Positions 1 through 6,888 of a stretch of DNA of 12,617 nt are shown in pieces. This stretch comes from CAZSHX01 sp964606895. GTDB lineage: Bacteria; Bacteroidota; Ignavibacteria; Kapaibacteriales; UBA2268. The notes below the pieces were generated by a model. That model ran no database searches. It was not told the DNA's origin and was given only the letters and a program-made list of their open reading frames with translations. Within the stretch, counting starts at the first letter, position 1. Every line of letters starts with the position of its first letter. A program made the position numbers and the translations under genes. The DNA is taken from the NCBI GenBank assembly GCA_964606895.1, contig CAZSHX010000101.1, positions 1-12,617 of the forward strand, written 5' to 3'.

Positions 1-163
1 AAGCATTATTTTAGACTTAACGAAAATATATTACGTGGATATGGGAGAGTTAGGGTTTAAATCACTGAAAGAACTCAAAACAACAAAAAAAACAACGATT
101 AAGTGTCTCATGATTATTTTACTTTCAAAAAAATTATTTAATAACAATCATCCTTTTGAATAA
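1..163 (+). CDS. 3' end of a plus-strand gene, possibly STAS-like domain (partial)
   Basis: The frame starting at base 2 stays open for 53 codons from the window edge to TAA at 161-163, two bases before the hairpin at 166. The fragment begins SIILDLTKIYYVDMGELGF and continues with a Lys-rich, then hydrophobic stretch. The pattern hydrophobic-LDL-x5-[VI]D-x-x-x-LG-x3-L resembles the core of STAS domains (anti-sigma-factor antagonist/SpoIIAA-like), whose usual text is a DSSGLG turn. Here the turn reads DMGELG, so the serine phosphorylated in partner-switching members would be absent. About 40 residues follow the turn, roughly what such a domain needs. The start lies outside the window. What is seen is an open frame, a fitting motif and a well-placed terminator; the STAS assignment is inference from a short stretch, and the frame could still be non-coding. 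Confidence 0.45.
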   Translation, partial: SIILDLTKIYYVDMGELGFKSLKELKTTKKTTIKCLMIILLSKKLFNNNHPFE

Positions 164-165
164 AC

Positions 166-199
166 AAACCGGCAGTCTTTTTGAGGACTGCCGGTTTTT
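166..199. terminator. Intrinsic terminator, probably bidirectional
   Basis: A perfect 12-bp inverted repeat, AAACCGGCAGTC (166-177) and GACTGCCGGTTT (186-197), encloses an 8-base loop. On the plus strand it ends in five T's (195-199), directly after the stop at 163. On the minus strand it lies 12 bases past the OmpA-gene stop (210), and its 3' side runs into TTTGTTTATT, a poorer U-tract. It therefore fits as a shared terminator for two convergent genes, stronger in the plus direction. Confidence 0.85.
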
Positions 200-209
200 G
201 GTTAAAAGA

Positions 210-2312
210 CTATTTTTTTAGTTTATGACGTACTTCAATTTGTACCGTTCGCGAAAGGAATCTCTCTTCGGGTGTTGCATACGAAAAGATTCCCGGAGGA
301 TAATTCGTGAACGCAACTCCTGTTGTGCTCGTAATTTTTGCCGAAGGAGCAAGCTTTTGGACATACTCGCGAATTGAGTTTGCCCTGTTTTTCGAAAGGT
401 TCATATTGAAGTCTTCGTTTCCAAGCCTGTCTGTATAGCCGATAATATTAATCTGCGATTCGGCATCCAGATTCTGAATGAATTTCTTGGTTTCCTCGCC
501 TGCGGCTTTTGTAACTTCTGCCGAACCGACGTTAAACACGGTGAGTGAAAGGCGTTTGACTTCAATTTCGGAAGTATCCTTGGTAACGTTGAACTCTTCA
601 GTTGCTGTGGCAGTTTTGCCGTCTTTATCCTTGAGGATATAAGTAAGCTGAAGGGGCATATCTGCTTCCATTTCCATTGCTGTTTTGTTGGAAATTTTAT
701 GCTCGAATTTTACGGGAGGTCCGTCTCCGCTCTTGGTGAATATCTGCTTGCTTCCCTGCGAGCCAATCAGCATCCAGCTAACGACACCGTCGGTTGACGA
801 GCCTGTCGGGTCATGCTCAATAATCGGAGGAGTAACCTTAAACGGTTCGTTGAATCTCTTGCCGGGGATAGAAGCAAGAATCTCCTTGTCATTCGAAGAT
901 ATTTCAACTCTGCGGTTATCCCCGTAGCCTTCTTCTGTCTGGGTTTGGGTAATCGCCGATGGATTGCAGGGGTCTTTCAATGGTTTAAGGGTAATTCTGT
1001 CCTCGGCAATACCCCAAGTTTGCACCAGATAATTCTTTACAACCTGAGCTCTTGTTGATGCAAGATTGCAGTCGCTGTTTTCGCTTGTCGGGTCTGATGC
1101 ACCCATCAGGGTAATTGTTGCATTGGGATTATTCGTCATACGCTTTCCGATAACATTCAGAACATTTCTCTGAATTATAACGGGATTCGGTTCGAGATTA
1201 TCATAAGAAAACTCAGAAGTATTATTTACCACTTCGTAACGAGTTGGAATCTGAGAAGATTTTTTCTCGAAAAACACATAAGGCAGAACGGGGAAAACTT
1301 CCGTTACGAACTGAGTGCTGACGTGAATATCTGTAACTTTTCCTCTTGTGCCGTTATCTGCAATAGCTGTTGTAACCATTTTGGCATACAGTGAAGGAGT
1401 GAAAAGTGTATCAACTCTGCGAATTTCCTTAACAATGATTTTTTCATTTTCGGGAGTTGCCTCGGTTCTTTCGTTTGTGAATTCTTCGCCCTCTACAATC
1501 GTCGGCATTGAATATTTATTTGAACGAACCTGAACTGTATCAATGATGTAATCTTTGGTTCTGTGAGTGCTTGACGGAGCAAATTTCAGTGCTAAACCGA
1601 TACGGAGAGCATTCGGAGTCCATGCAACATCTTTTACAACGTTTTGCAAACCTAGAAGCACAAAAGCCTCGGGAGCCAGATAGATTGTTTTCTTTTTGTT
1701 TAACGGGAACTCGTAGCTAACACCGCCCATGAAAGAAAGCATCAGATTAACATTCGTCAGGTTGCCCGAAATTTTATTTCTGGTTCTGGAACCGTTTTCA
1801 AAAGTTCCGATGTTTGGACTGACTAATGTTTCTTCAGTTGTAAAACTTGAAGTCAGATAATAGCCCATTCTTGCTCCAAGGTGAATCTGGAGATAGTCAA
1901 TCAATCGAATTGAAAACAAAGGAGCAAATCCGAGCGAGCTGAGTTTTGTATCAAATTTCTGCTCAATCTGTCCATCGAATATCTTATTGTTGAAATTCAC
2001 TTTCTGGATTTCATTTTTAACAAAAGAAGCATCATCAATCGAATAAGACAATCTTGCTCCAATTGCAAACATTTTGCTTAACGGGATTTCGAACAAAGCA
2101 CCAATTGCCGCACCCAATCCGTCTCCGGATGTATATTTGTTACCGCAAATCGGACAATCGGGAATATCACGGAAATCGGCTGTGTGGAAATTATACTGGA
2201 AATCGCCATAAATTCCTACACGGAAAAATGATTTTAAAGGTGCATCGGCGGCAGAAGCCATGCCAACAGCTACCATAAATATAAATGCGAGGGTTAATGT
2301 CAGTTTTTTCAT
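210..2312 (-). CDS. OmpA-family outer-membrane protein with two OmpA-like domains
   Basis: This 700-residue protein probably links the outer membrane to peptidoglycan. A signal peptide (about 1-22, ending MASAADA) leads to a region at about 25-245 rich in alternating aromatic/hydrophobic strands, consistent with an N-terminal beta-barrel. An early loop carries a CPIC motif (Cys53, Cys56). Two OmpA C-terminal-type domains follow. The first (about 335-475) has GASD at 404-407, NLASTRAQVV and the DNRRVEI ending. The second (about 585-695) has GYTDRLG, then NLSKNRANSI. The Asp and Arg that bind diaminopimelate in this family are present in both (Asp407/Arg421 and Asp628/Arg643). The 490-580 linker looks Ig-like. 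The start is fixed by GGAGGT six bases upstream and by an ATGA overlap with the stop of the upstream gene, implying translational coupling. The family call is firm; the barrel limits and the ligand are inferred. Confidence 0.88.
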   Translation of the reverse strand: MKKLTLTLAFIFMVAVGMASAADAPLKSFFRVGIYGDFQYNFHTADFRDIPDCPICGNKYTSGDGLGAAIGALFEIPLSKMFAIGARLSYSIDDASFVKNEIQKVNFNNKIFDGQIEQKFDTKLSSLGFAPLFSIRLIDYLQIHLGARMGYYLTSSFTTEETLVSPNIGTFENGSRTRNKISGNLTNVNLMLSFMGGVSYEFPLNKKKTIYLAPEAFVLLGLQNVVKDVAWTPNALRIGLALKFAPSSTHRTKDYIIDTVQVRSNKYSMPTIVEGEEFTNERTEATPENEKIIVKEIRRVDTLFTPSLYAKMVTTAIADNGTRGKVTDIHVSTQFVTEVFPVLPYVFFEKKSSQIPTRYEVVNNTSEFSYDNLEPNPVIIQRNVLNVIGKRMTNNPNATITLMGASDPTSENSDCNLASTRAQVVKNYLVQTWGIAEDRITLKPLKDPCNPSAITQTQTEEGYGDNRRVEISSNDKEILASIPGKRFNEPFKVTPPIIEHDPTGSSTDGVVSWMLIGSQGSKQIFTKSGDGPPVKFEHKISNKTAMEMEADMPLQLTYILKDKDGKTATATEEFNVTKDTSEIEVKRLSLTVFNVGSAEVTKAAGEETKKFIQNLDAESQINIIGYTDRLGNEDFNMNLSKNRANSIREYVQKLAPSAKITSTTGVAFTNYPPGIFSYATPEERFLSRTVQIEVRHKLKK

Positions 2313-4825
2313 TTTACCACCTCCATTGTGCGAGTGATTGAATTGCCGGGAGTCTGCAAAGTATAATAATAAGAGCCCTGCTGAAGCGGCGAGGCATCAA
2401 AAGTCAGGCTGTGAGTGCCTGCAGATTGTTCACCTTCAAAAATTATTTTCATCTCTTTTCCCAATATATCTGTAATATAAAGTTTAACATAACCTGTTTC
2501 TGCTACATCATATTCAATTTTGGTTGAGTTTTTAACCGGATTCGGGGCATTTTGCGAAAGCTTGTCTAATAATTGATTTATATAGAACCGGGTTCCGCCC
2601 GCCTTACAAAGATTTTTTATGCAGAAGTTAGTATTTGCGGTTTGGATATTGACACTTGTTATAGGTCTGTCGTTCACATCCAGCCATTCAAAGCTGTCTA
2701 TTGAAATTATTCCGGTTTCCATGTCGCCAAGCAGAGCAACAAGCGGAAATGATCCAAGGAGAGCATTTACGGAATCTGTTCGGGTGCCTGTTATGTCAAA
2801 ATAACAAACATCACCGACAAATCTATAAGAAGTTGTAGAAACTGATTTAGCCGGCAGAATGATTTTTGCATTGAATTTGATGGTTGCTTTGAACTTATTT
2901 GCCTGCAAACCACTTAAACCTGTAGAATTGACAAGAATGAGCGGAAGATTGAATCCTGCACCCACTTCGACACAAGAATCCTGCTTAACAATAACTGTTG
3001 CACTTGCTGTTAGAATGCCTGCATTAACGGTTTTTGTAATTGTACCGGTACAGCCGTTTTCAGTTATAACTGTCAGTTTTGCCTGATAATTGCCTGAGTT
3101 TGAATAAGTGTGAGAAGGATTTTGAGTAAAGTCGTAATTGCCGTCACCAAATTCCCATAACCAATAAACAAGAGTACCGGATGTTACAGATTTATCTGTA
3201 AAACTAAGTGCATTAGTTCCTGATTGAGAAGAAGAGAAATCAGGTGTAAGGTCATCAATTGTTACATCCATTTTTATAGTTTCTTTTTCTCCTGTTCCTT
3301 CGCGGGTTACCATACATTGAACGGTGTAGGTTCCGCCTTTTGCATAAGTATGAGTCGGATATGCGAGGGTTGATTTTCCTCCGTCGCCAAACGACCAGTC
3401 ATAACCGGCAACAATCCATTTTGCTCTTACCGAAAAGGTTGTAGAGTTTCCGGCACAATTGCCAACAGAAAGAATTGATGAAGTATCAATTTTTGAACCT
3501 CCAGAATATCCGTAGGAATCATCTACACCGAATCCATAAACATAGGCGTTAAAACCGCAACCCGGTGAGGATTTTAAAGTATGGCTACCGACAGCAACCT
3601 GTATCTGGGCGTAAGAATAAGTATTGTCTGAAGCTAATGGCTGGAATGTACTTGCGGCGGAAAGACCGTCAAGTGTCACATCATTAACACAGCTTGTAGG
3701 TATGACAACATTGACAAAATTTGATGAAATTGACCCTTCGCCATTTACGTGAAACTGAACTAAATCTCTTGTTTGGTCAATAGGGCTGAGCATAATCATA
3801 AAAGGGTCACCGATTTTAGAGTCATACCCTCCTGAATTGCTGTACTGAGCAACTGAAATAGGATTTGAGCCGGAAATTATCCCTGCCGTTGTAATCATTT
3901 TTTCAACAAATTGTCCTCTGTTGATGTTTCCAATACTTACTCCGTCAAAAGTTACATTGTTATTGTCAGAATAGGAAATTATCCTATACAGAGCCGCATC
4001 TCTGCCGGCAAGGGGACTGGTTATGTAAGTAGAGCCCCATGCATTAGTAGGATAGAGCTGTTCCCACAAGTGGTTGCAGTAACCCTTGTCAGTTCCGACA
4101 CCAACATTGGTGCATCTGTTACCGCTAAAAACAGCAATAGGTTTTCTTTTGAGAACAATCCCGCTTGCAACAGTCCGAACATAGGAACCGGTAAGGTCGT
4201 AAATTGATTTTACCTGATATACTTGGCCTGCATTAAGGGTAACAGTGAAAGGTACGTTTGCGGCATTCCCGCCAATTGTTGCCGCTTTGGGGGTTATTTC
4301 AACTTTTGTGTCATTAACAACACCGACAATCAGAAATTCGGAAGCCGCAGATTCTGTATTAGTAGCACCAACTATTGTTGGTTCCATTGATGCCACATAG
4401 TAGGAACTTCCTAAACTGCTCGTTGGGAAAACGAGCGTTGCCTCATATACTGTAGGCACATAATTCAGGGCAAAAACGTTAATGTCGTCCCTTGAAGTAA
4501 TGTGAATACCCCTAAGAGTAATTGTTTCTGTTTCGGTATTTAATCCGGCACTTGTGTCTATTGTTATAATTTGAGTTACATTTGGAACAACTGTGAAATT
4601 ATATGACTGACCGAGCAATGGTGCAGAGATTGTTCCGCTTGTGGCAACATCAGAAGTTATCATAATTGTCAGAACCGGAGGGGATGCCGGAAGAATATCC
4701 ATATAGCTCATCCAGAAGTCCTTGCCTTTTGTAGAAAACTGTGCGTCGGCAGGGAATGTCCAAAAGAACAAAAGCATCAGACTGAAGGCAATTGCCGGAA
4801 TTTTAATTTTGAAATAACGATTCAT
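2309..4825 (-). CDS. T9SS-exported surface protein: IgGFc-binding-like, 2 PKD, cohesin-like, sorting domain
   Basis: An 838-residue secreted protein. The signal peptide spans about 1-28 (hydrophobic core, then PADAQ). The region at about 30-440 matches the IgGFc-binding-protein N-terminal family: GKDFWMS near the start, VFPTSSLGSSYYV at 132-144, and the Cys-containing signature SGNRC...CNHLWEQLYP...AWGS at 234-265. Two PKD domains follow (about 465-525, YDWSFGDGG; about 527-602, WLWEFGDGN), each with its HTY strand. About 606-740 resembles a cohesin-type beta-sandwich. The end (757-838) is a T9SS type A sorting domain: LSQNAPNPVKNSTKIEYDV, then ILGKE, SAGTHS and GSYYYTL. Such domains direct crossing of the outer membrane and are usually removed on surface attachment. 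AAAGGA lies eight bases before the ATG. It is first in a two-gene unit with the OmpA-family gene. Adhesion is a plausible role, but the ligand is unknown and IgG binding should not be assumed. Confidence 0.87.
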   Translation of the reverse strand: MNRYFKIKIPAIAFSLMLLFFWTFPADAQFSTKGKDFWMSYMDILPASPPVLTIMITSDVATSGTISAPLLGQSYNFTVVPNVTQIITIDTSAGLNTETETITLRGIHITSRDDINVFALNYVPTVYEATLVFPTSSLGSSYYVASMEPTIVGATNTESAASEFLIVGVVNDTKVEITPKAATIGGNAANVPFTVTLNAGQVYQVKSIYDLTGSYVRTVASGIVLKRKPIAVFSGNRCTNVGVGTDKGYCNHLWEQLYPTNAWGSTYITSPLAGRDAALYRIISYSDNNNVTFDGVSIGNINRGQFVEKMITTAGIISGSNPISVAQYSNSGGYDSKIGDPFMIMLSPIDQTRDLVQFHVNGEGSISSNFVNVVIPTSCVNDVTLDGLSAASTFQPLASDNTYSYAQIQVAVGSHTLKSSPGCGFNAYVYGFGVDDSYGYSGGSKIDTSSILSVGNCAGNSTTFSVRAKWIVAGYDWSFGDGGKSTLAYPTHTYAKGGTYTVQCMVTREGTGEKETIKMDVTIDDLTPDFSSSQSGTNALSFTDKSVTSGTLVYWLWEFGDGNYDFTQNPSHTYSNSGNYQAKLTVITENGCTGTITKTVNAGILTASATVIVKQDSCVEVGAGFNLPLILVNSTGLSGLQANKFKATIKFNAKIILPAKSVSTTSYRFVGDVCYFDITGTRTDSVNALLGSFPLVALLGDMETGIISIDSFEWLDVNDRPITSVNIQTANTNFCIKNLCKAGGTRFYINQLLDKLSQNAPNPVKNSTKIEYDVAETGYVKLYITDILGKEMKIIFEGEQSAGTHSLTFDASPLQQGSYYYTLQTPGNSITRTMEVVK
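2319..2324 (-). promoter_or_regulatory. Strong Shine-Dalgarno site of the OmpA-family gene
   Basis: On the minus strand GGAGGT lies six bases before the ATG at 2312-2310 and inside the last codons of the upstream gene. Together with the ATGA overlap (2312-2309) it fixes the start and suggests reinitiation or independent high-level initiation. Confidence 0.75.
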
Positions 4826-4833
4826 GAAATTTT

Positions 4834-4839
4834 TCCTTT
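4834..4839 (-). promoter_or_regulatory. Shine-Dalgarno site of the T9SS protein gene
   Basis: AAAGGA on the minus strand lies eight bases before the ATG at 4825-4823. It supports that methionine, which also opens a normal signal peptide. Confidence 0.6.
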
Positions 4840-4847
4840 CATATACG

Positions 4848-4878
4848 AAAACATAAATAATAAATTTTTTATCAACAA
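4848..4878 (-). promoter_or_regulatory. Candidate promoter for the surface-protein pair
   Basis: On the minus strand TTGTTG (4878-4873) and TATGTTTT (4855-4848) are separated by 17 bases. The second box matches the Bacteroidota -7 consensus TAnnTTTG at seven of eight positions and also resembles a sigma-70 -10 element (TATGTT). Predicted transcription would begin about 18 bases before the ATG. The flanking DNA is very AT-rich, so chance matches are likely. Confidence 0.35.
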
Positions 4879-4990
4879 TCTATATTAAAAATTAAATATT
4901 CACTCCATAATTTACCTAAAATTATGAATTTAATTTCAAGTACACAAAATAATATTAATGTTTTTTAAATTTTATTTATTCTTTTTTCCC

Positions 4991-4998
4991 TAATTTTG
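4991..4998 (+). promoter_or_regulatory. Candidate -7 element of the dut promoter
   Basis: TAATTTTG matches the Bacteroidota -7 consensus TAnnTTTG at every fixed position and lies 21 bases before the dut ATG, giving a leader of about 15 bases. No convincing TTG box stands at the expected distance upstream (near 4967), only AT-rich sequence. Confidence 0.4.
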
Positions 4999-5019
4999 TT
5001 TTTCTTTATTTAATGGAAT

Positions 5020-5469
5020 ATGAAATTGAAAGTTAAAATAACACGAGTTGATAATAATTTCAACGACTTGCCTTTGCCAAGATATGCATCCGAGGGTTCT
5101 GCCGGAATGGATATATTTGCCGCTGTTGACAATCCGGTTACAATTGAAGCCGGCTCGGTAGCTTTAATCCCCACTTCTGTGGCAATTGCACTCGATGACG
5201 GATATGAATGTCAGGTTCGTTCACGAAGCGGATTAGCCATCAAAAATGGAGTGTTTGCACTTAATGCTCCAGGAACAATTGACAGCGACTACCGCGGAGA
5301 AATAAAGGTGATTCTCGCAAATTTCGGGAAACATCCTTTTCAGATTGAACGCGGCGACAGGATTGCTCAGCTTGTTGTTGCAAAATATGAAAAAGTTGAT
5401 TGGGAAGCCTCCGATTATCTGCCTGATACTGACAGAGGCGACGGAGGATTTGGAAGTACCGGTATTTAG
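5020..5469 (+). CDS. dut: dUTP diphosphatase (dUTPase)
   Basis: Cytoplasmic enzyme of 149 residues, normal for the trimeric family. It hydrolyses dUTP to dUMP and pyrophosphate, which keeps uracil out of DNA and supplies dUMP for thymidylate synthesis. All five family motifs are present in order: AGMDIFA (28-34), RSRSGLA (67-73), NAPGTIDSDYRGEI (82-95), GDRIAQLVV (112-120) and RGDGGFGSTG (139-148). Asp88 is in the position of the water-activating aspartate and Tyr91 in that of the base-discriminating tyrosine. There is no Shine-Dalgarno site at a useful distance (GGA is only two bases from the ATG), so initiation probably depends on the short AT-rich leader. It appears to be first in the plus-strand cluster, with its stop five bases before the next ATG. 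Confidence 0.96.
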   Translation: MKLKVKITRVDNNFNDLPLPRYASEGSAGMDIFAAVDNPVTIEAGSVALIPTSVAIALDDGYECQVRSRSGLAIKNGVFALNAPGTIDSDYRGEIKVILANFGKHPFQIERGDRIAQLVVAKYEKVDWEASDYLPDTDRGDGGFGSTGI

Positions 5470-5474
5470 GCGAT

Positions 5475-6830
5475 ATGAAGTTGATAAAAGAAAATAGGAA
5501 ATATTGGATTTGGCTTTCGGTTTATGTCTTTGCGATTTTTATTCTAAATATTAATCACATCAATCAACAGGGCGTTTACGAGAATTTCTTTCGTCAGATT
5601 TCCGAAAATGTATTGTCAGGAGCAGGATACACTTGCGGCGAGTTTGATTATAAACCCACTTTCTATCCGCTTTGGGGGTACACCGGAATTTTGATAATTG
5701 ATACATTCTTTGGTTCGTCCAATTTTTTCGTTTACTTGATTCAGTTTGGTTTATGCTTATTCTCGATATTTATATTCTATAAATTATTTGAGATTAAACC
5801 GAAATTCCTTCATTTTCCTTTTCTTTTGCCTTTTATTGCATTGTGCTCCGTGAAATGGCCCGATGCAATTGTAGGCTGTCTGCTGATTGGATTCGCATAC
5901 TTTTATAAAAAGCACATATTCGGGGATAGGTACAAGAACCTGTTGATTGCGGGTGCCATGCTTGGGATAATTGCAAATTTCCGATCGGAATATATTTATC
6001 TGCCGATTGTTTTGCTCGCTTTGTCTTTTCTGCCTTTTGCAAAAAATTTCAAAAAGAAGAATATCATAACCTCTGTGGGTATTTTTGCAATTGCTGTTGC
6101 CTGCTTACTGCCGTGGAGTTTTCGTTCATATATTCTGACGGGTGAACAACGGCTGAGTGCTTCAAACGGCTGGGCAGTCATGTACATTTCGCTCGGACAA
6201 TTACCCGGCAACCCCTGGCACATTGCTCCTTACGACAAATGGGCATTTGATTTAACTACAGCAAATAAAAAGCATCCATATACTCCCGAAGGAGACAAAC
6301 TTCTGAAATCTGAATTTACAAAACTTGTAAAAGAACAGCCTTTGGCTTTTGCAGAAAAATTTGGGTTAAATTCATTAAGATTCTTTACCGGAGGCGTTTA
6401 CACAGGTGAATTTGCGAATATTATTCTTGATGAAAGCAAGCGATATGAACTTGATGGATTTATTATGTCCAAATCAGGAATTGTTAACAAAATTTTTGCT
6501 TTCAAAGACTTTAAGTTAACAGAGAGTCTTCCCCTCATCTTCGAGAAATTTATTCAGTTCTGTTTCGTCCTAACGTTCTTTATTTTGATGATTTATTCAA
6601 TTAAGGCTTATTTTAAAAACGGGTTCGTTAAAGGAAACGAAATTTTGCTTTTATTGTCAGCGGCAGTAGTGATTTACAAATTTTTGATTGTATCTGCAAT
6701 TCAATACGAATACAGGCATGTGAATGCAATTTATTTATTCGTTTTTGGAATAGCGGCATTGCAGTTCGAAGGTTGGCTTGCAAAAAGAAAAAGCATTAAT
6801 GCTGAAGTTGAACATTCGGTACCCGAGTAA
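5475..6830 (+). CDS. Multi-pass membrane protein, probable GT-C (GT39/PMT-like) glycosyltransferase
   Basis: A 451-residue integral membrane protein with about ten hydrophobic segments (roughly 10-27, 64-82, 84-103, 113-145, 155-190, 197-217, 357-377, 388-406, 413-430) and a longer hydrophilic stretch at about 245-350. The layout resembles GT-C transferases, which move sugars from polyprenyl-phosphate donors on the outer face of the inner membrane. Supporting motifs are NVLSGAGYT followed by YPLWGY (45-69), NFRSEYIYLP (168-177) and LPWSFRSYILTG (212-223), then a SxxNGW segment. The first luminal loop (28-60), where GT-C enzymes usually have an acidic catalytic residue, offers Glu36, Glu44 and Glu56 but no DD/DE pair. 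It starts five bases after the dut stop and ends in tandem stops TAATAA. Acceptor and sugar are unknown; a polymerase or ligase-like envelope protein is an alternative. Confidence 0.6.
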   Translation: MKLIKENRKYWIWLSVYVFAIFILNINHINQQGVYENFFRQISENVLSGAGYTCGEFDYKPTFYPLWGYTGILIIDTFFGSSNFFVYLIQFGLCLFSIFIFYKLFEIKPKFLHFPFLLPFIALCSVKWPDAIVGCLLIGFAYFYKKHIFGDRYKNLLIAGAMLGIIANFRSEYIYLPIVLLALSFLPFAKNFKKKNIITSVGIFAIAVACLLPWSFRSYILTGEQRLSASNGWAVMYISLGQLPGNPWHIAPYDKWAFDLTTANKKHPYTPEGDKLLKSEFTKLVKEQPLAFAEKFGLNSLRFFTGGVYTGEFANIILDESKRYELDGFIMSKSGIVNKIFAFKDFKLTESLPLIFEKFIQFCFVLTFFILMIYSIKAYFKNGFVKGNEILLLLSAAVVIYKFLIVSAIQYEYRHVNAIYLFVFGIAALQFEGWLAKRKSINAEVEHSVPE

Positions 6831-6845
6831 TAAATAATTCAAAAT

Positions 6846-6864
6846 AAATTTAATTATTAAATTT
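6846..6864. repeat. Perfect AT-only palindrome upstream of alaS
   Basis: AAATTTAAT and ATTAAATTT flank a single T, giving a 19-bp perfect palindrome in the 58-bp gap before alaS. With no loop and no GC pairs it is not an intrinsic terminator. It could be an operator half-site pair, but AT-only sequence forms palindromes easily. Confidence 0.3.
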
Positions 6865-6888
6865 TAGAAATTAATTAATTGTGATATT

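Larger units (their letters stand above)
4826..5019. other. Divergent AT-rich intergenic region
   Basis: These 194 bp separate the minus-strand surface genes from dut and must hold the promoters for both directions. Nearly all of it is A and T, with runs of T near 4961-4990. I see no open frame, structured RNA or GC-rich hairpin in it. Confidence 0.8.

Noticed and set aside
1..60. Alternative plus-strand tail in the frame starting at base 1, ending TAA at 58-60
   Set aside because: It spans only 19 codons, leaves 105 bases to the terminator and lacks a domain pattern; the frame at base 2 explains the hairpin position better.
3911..4207. 98-codon plus-strand open frame inside the T9SS protein gene
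   Set aside because: It is antisense to the well-matched IgGFc-binding-like signature and has no recognisable protein features.
6846..6864. Terminator between the glycosyltransferase-like gene and alaS
   Set aside because: The palindrome has a one-base centre and only A-T pairs, so it cannot form a stable terminator hairpin.
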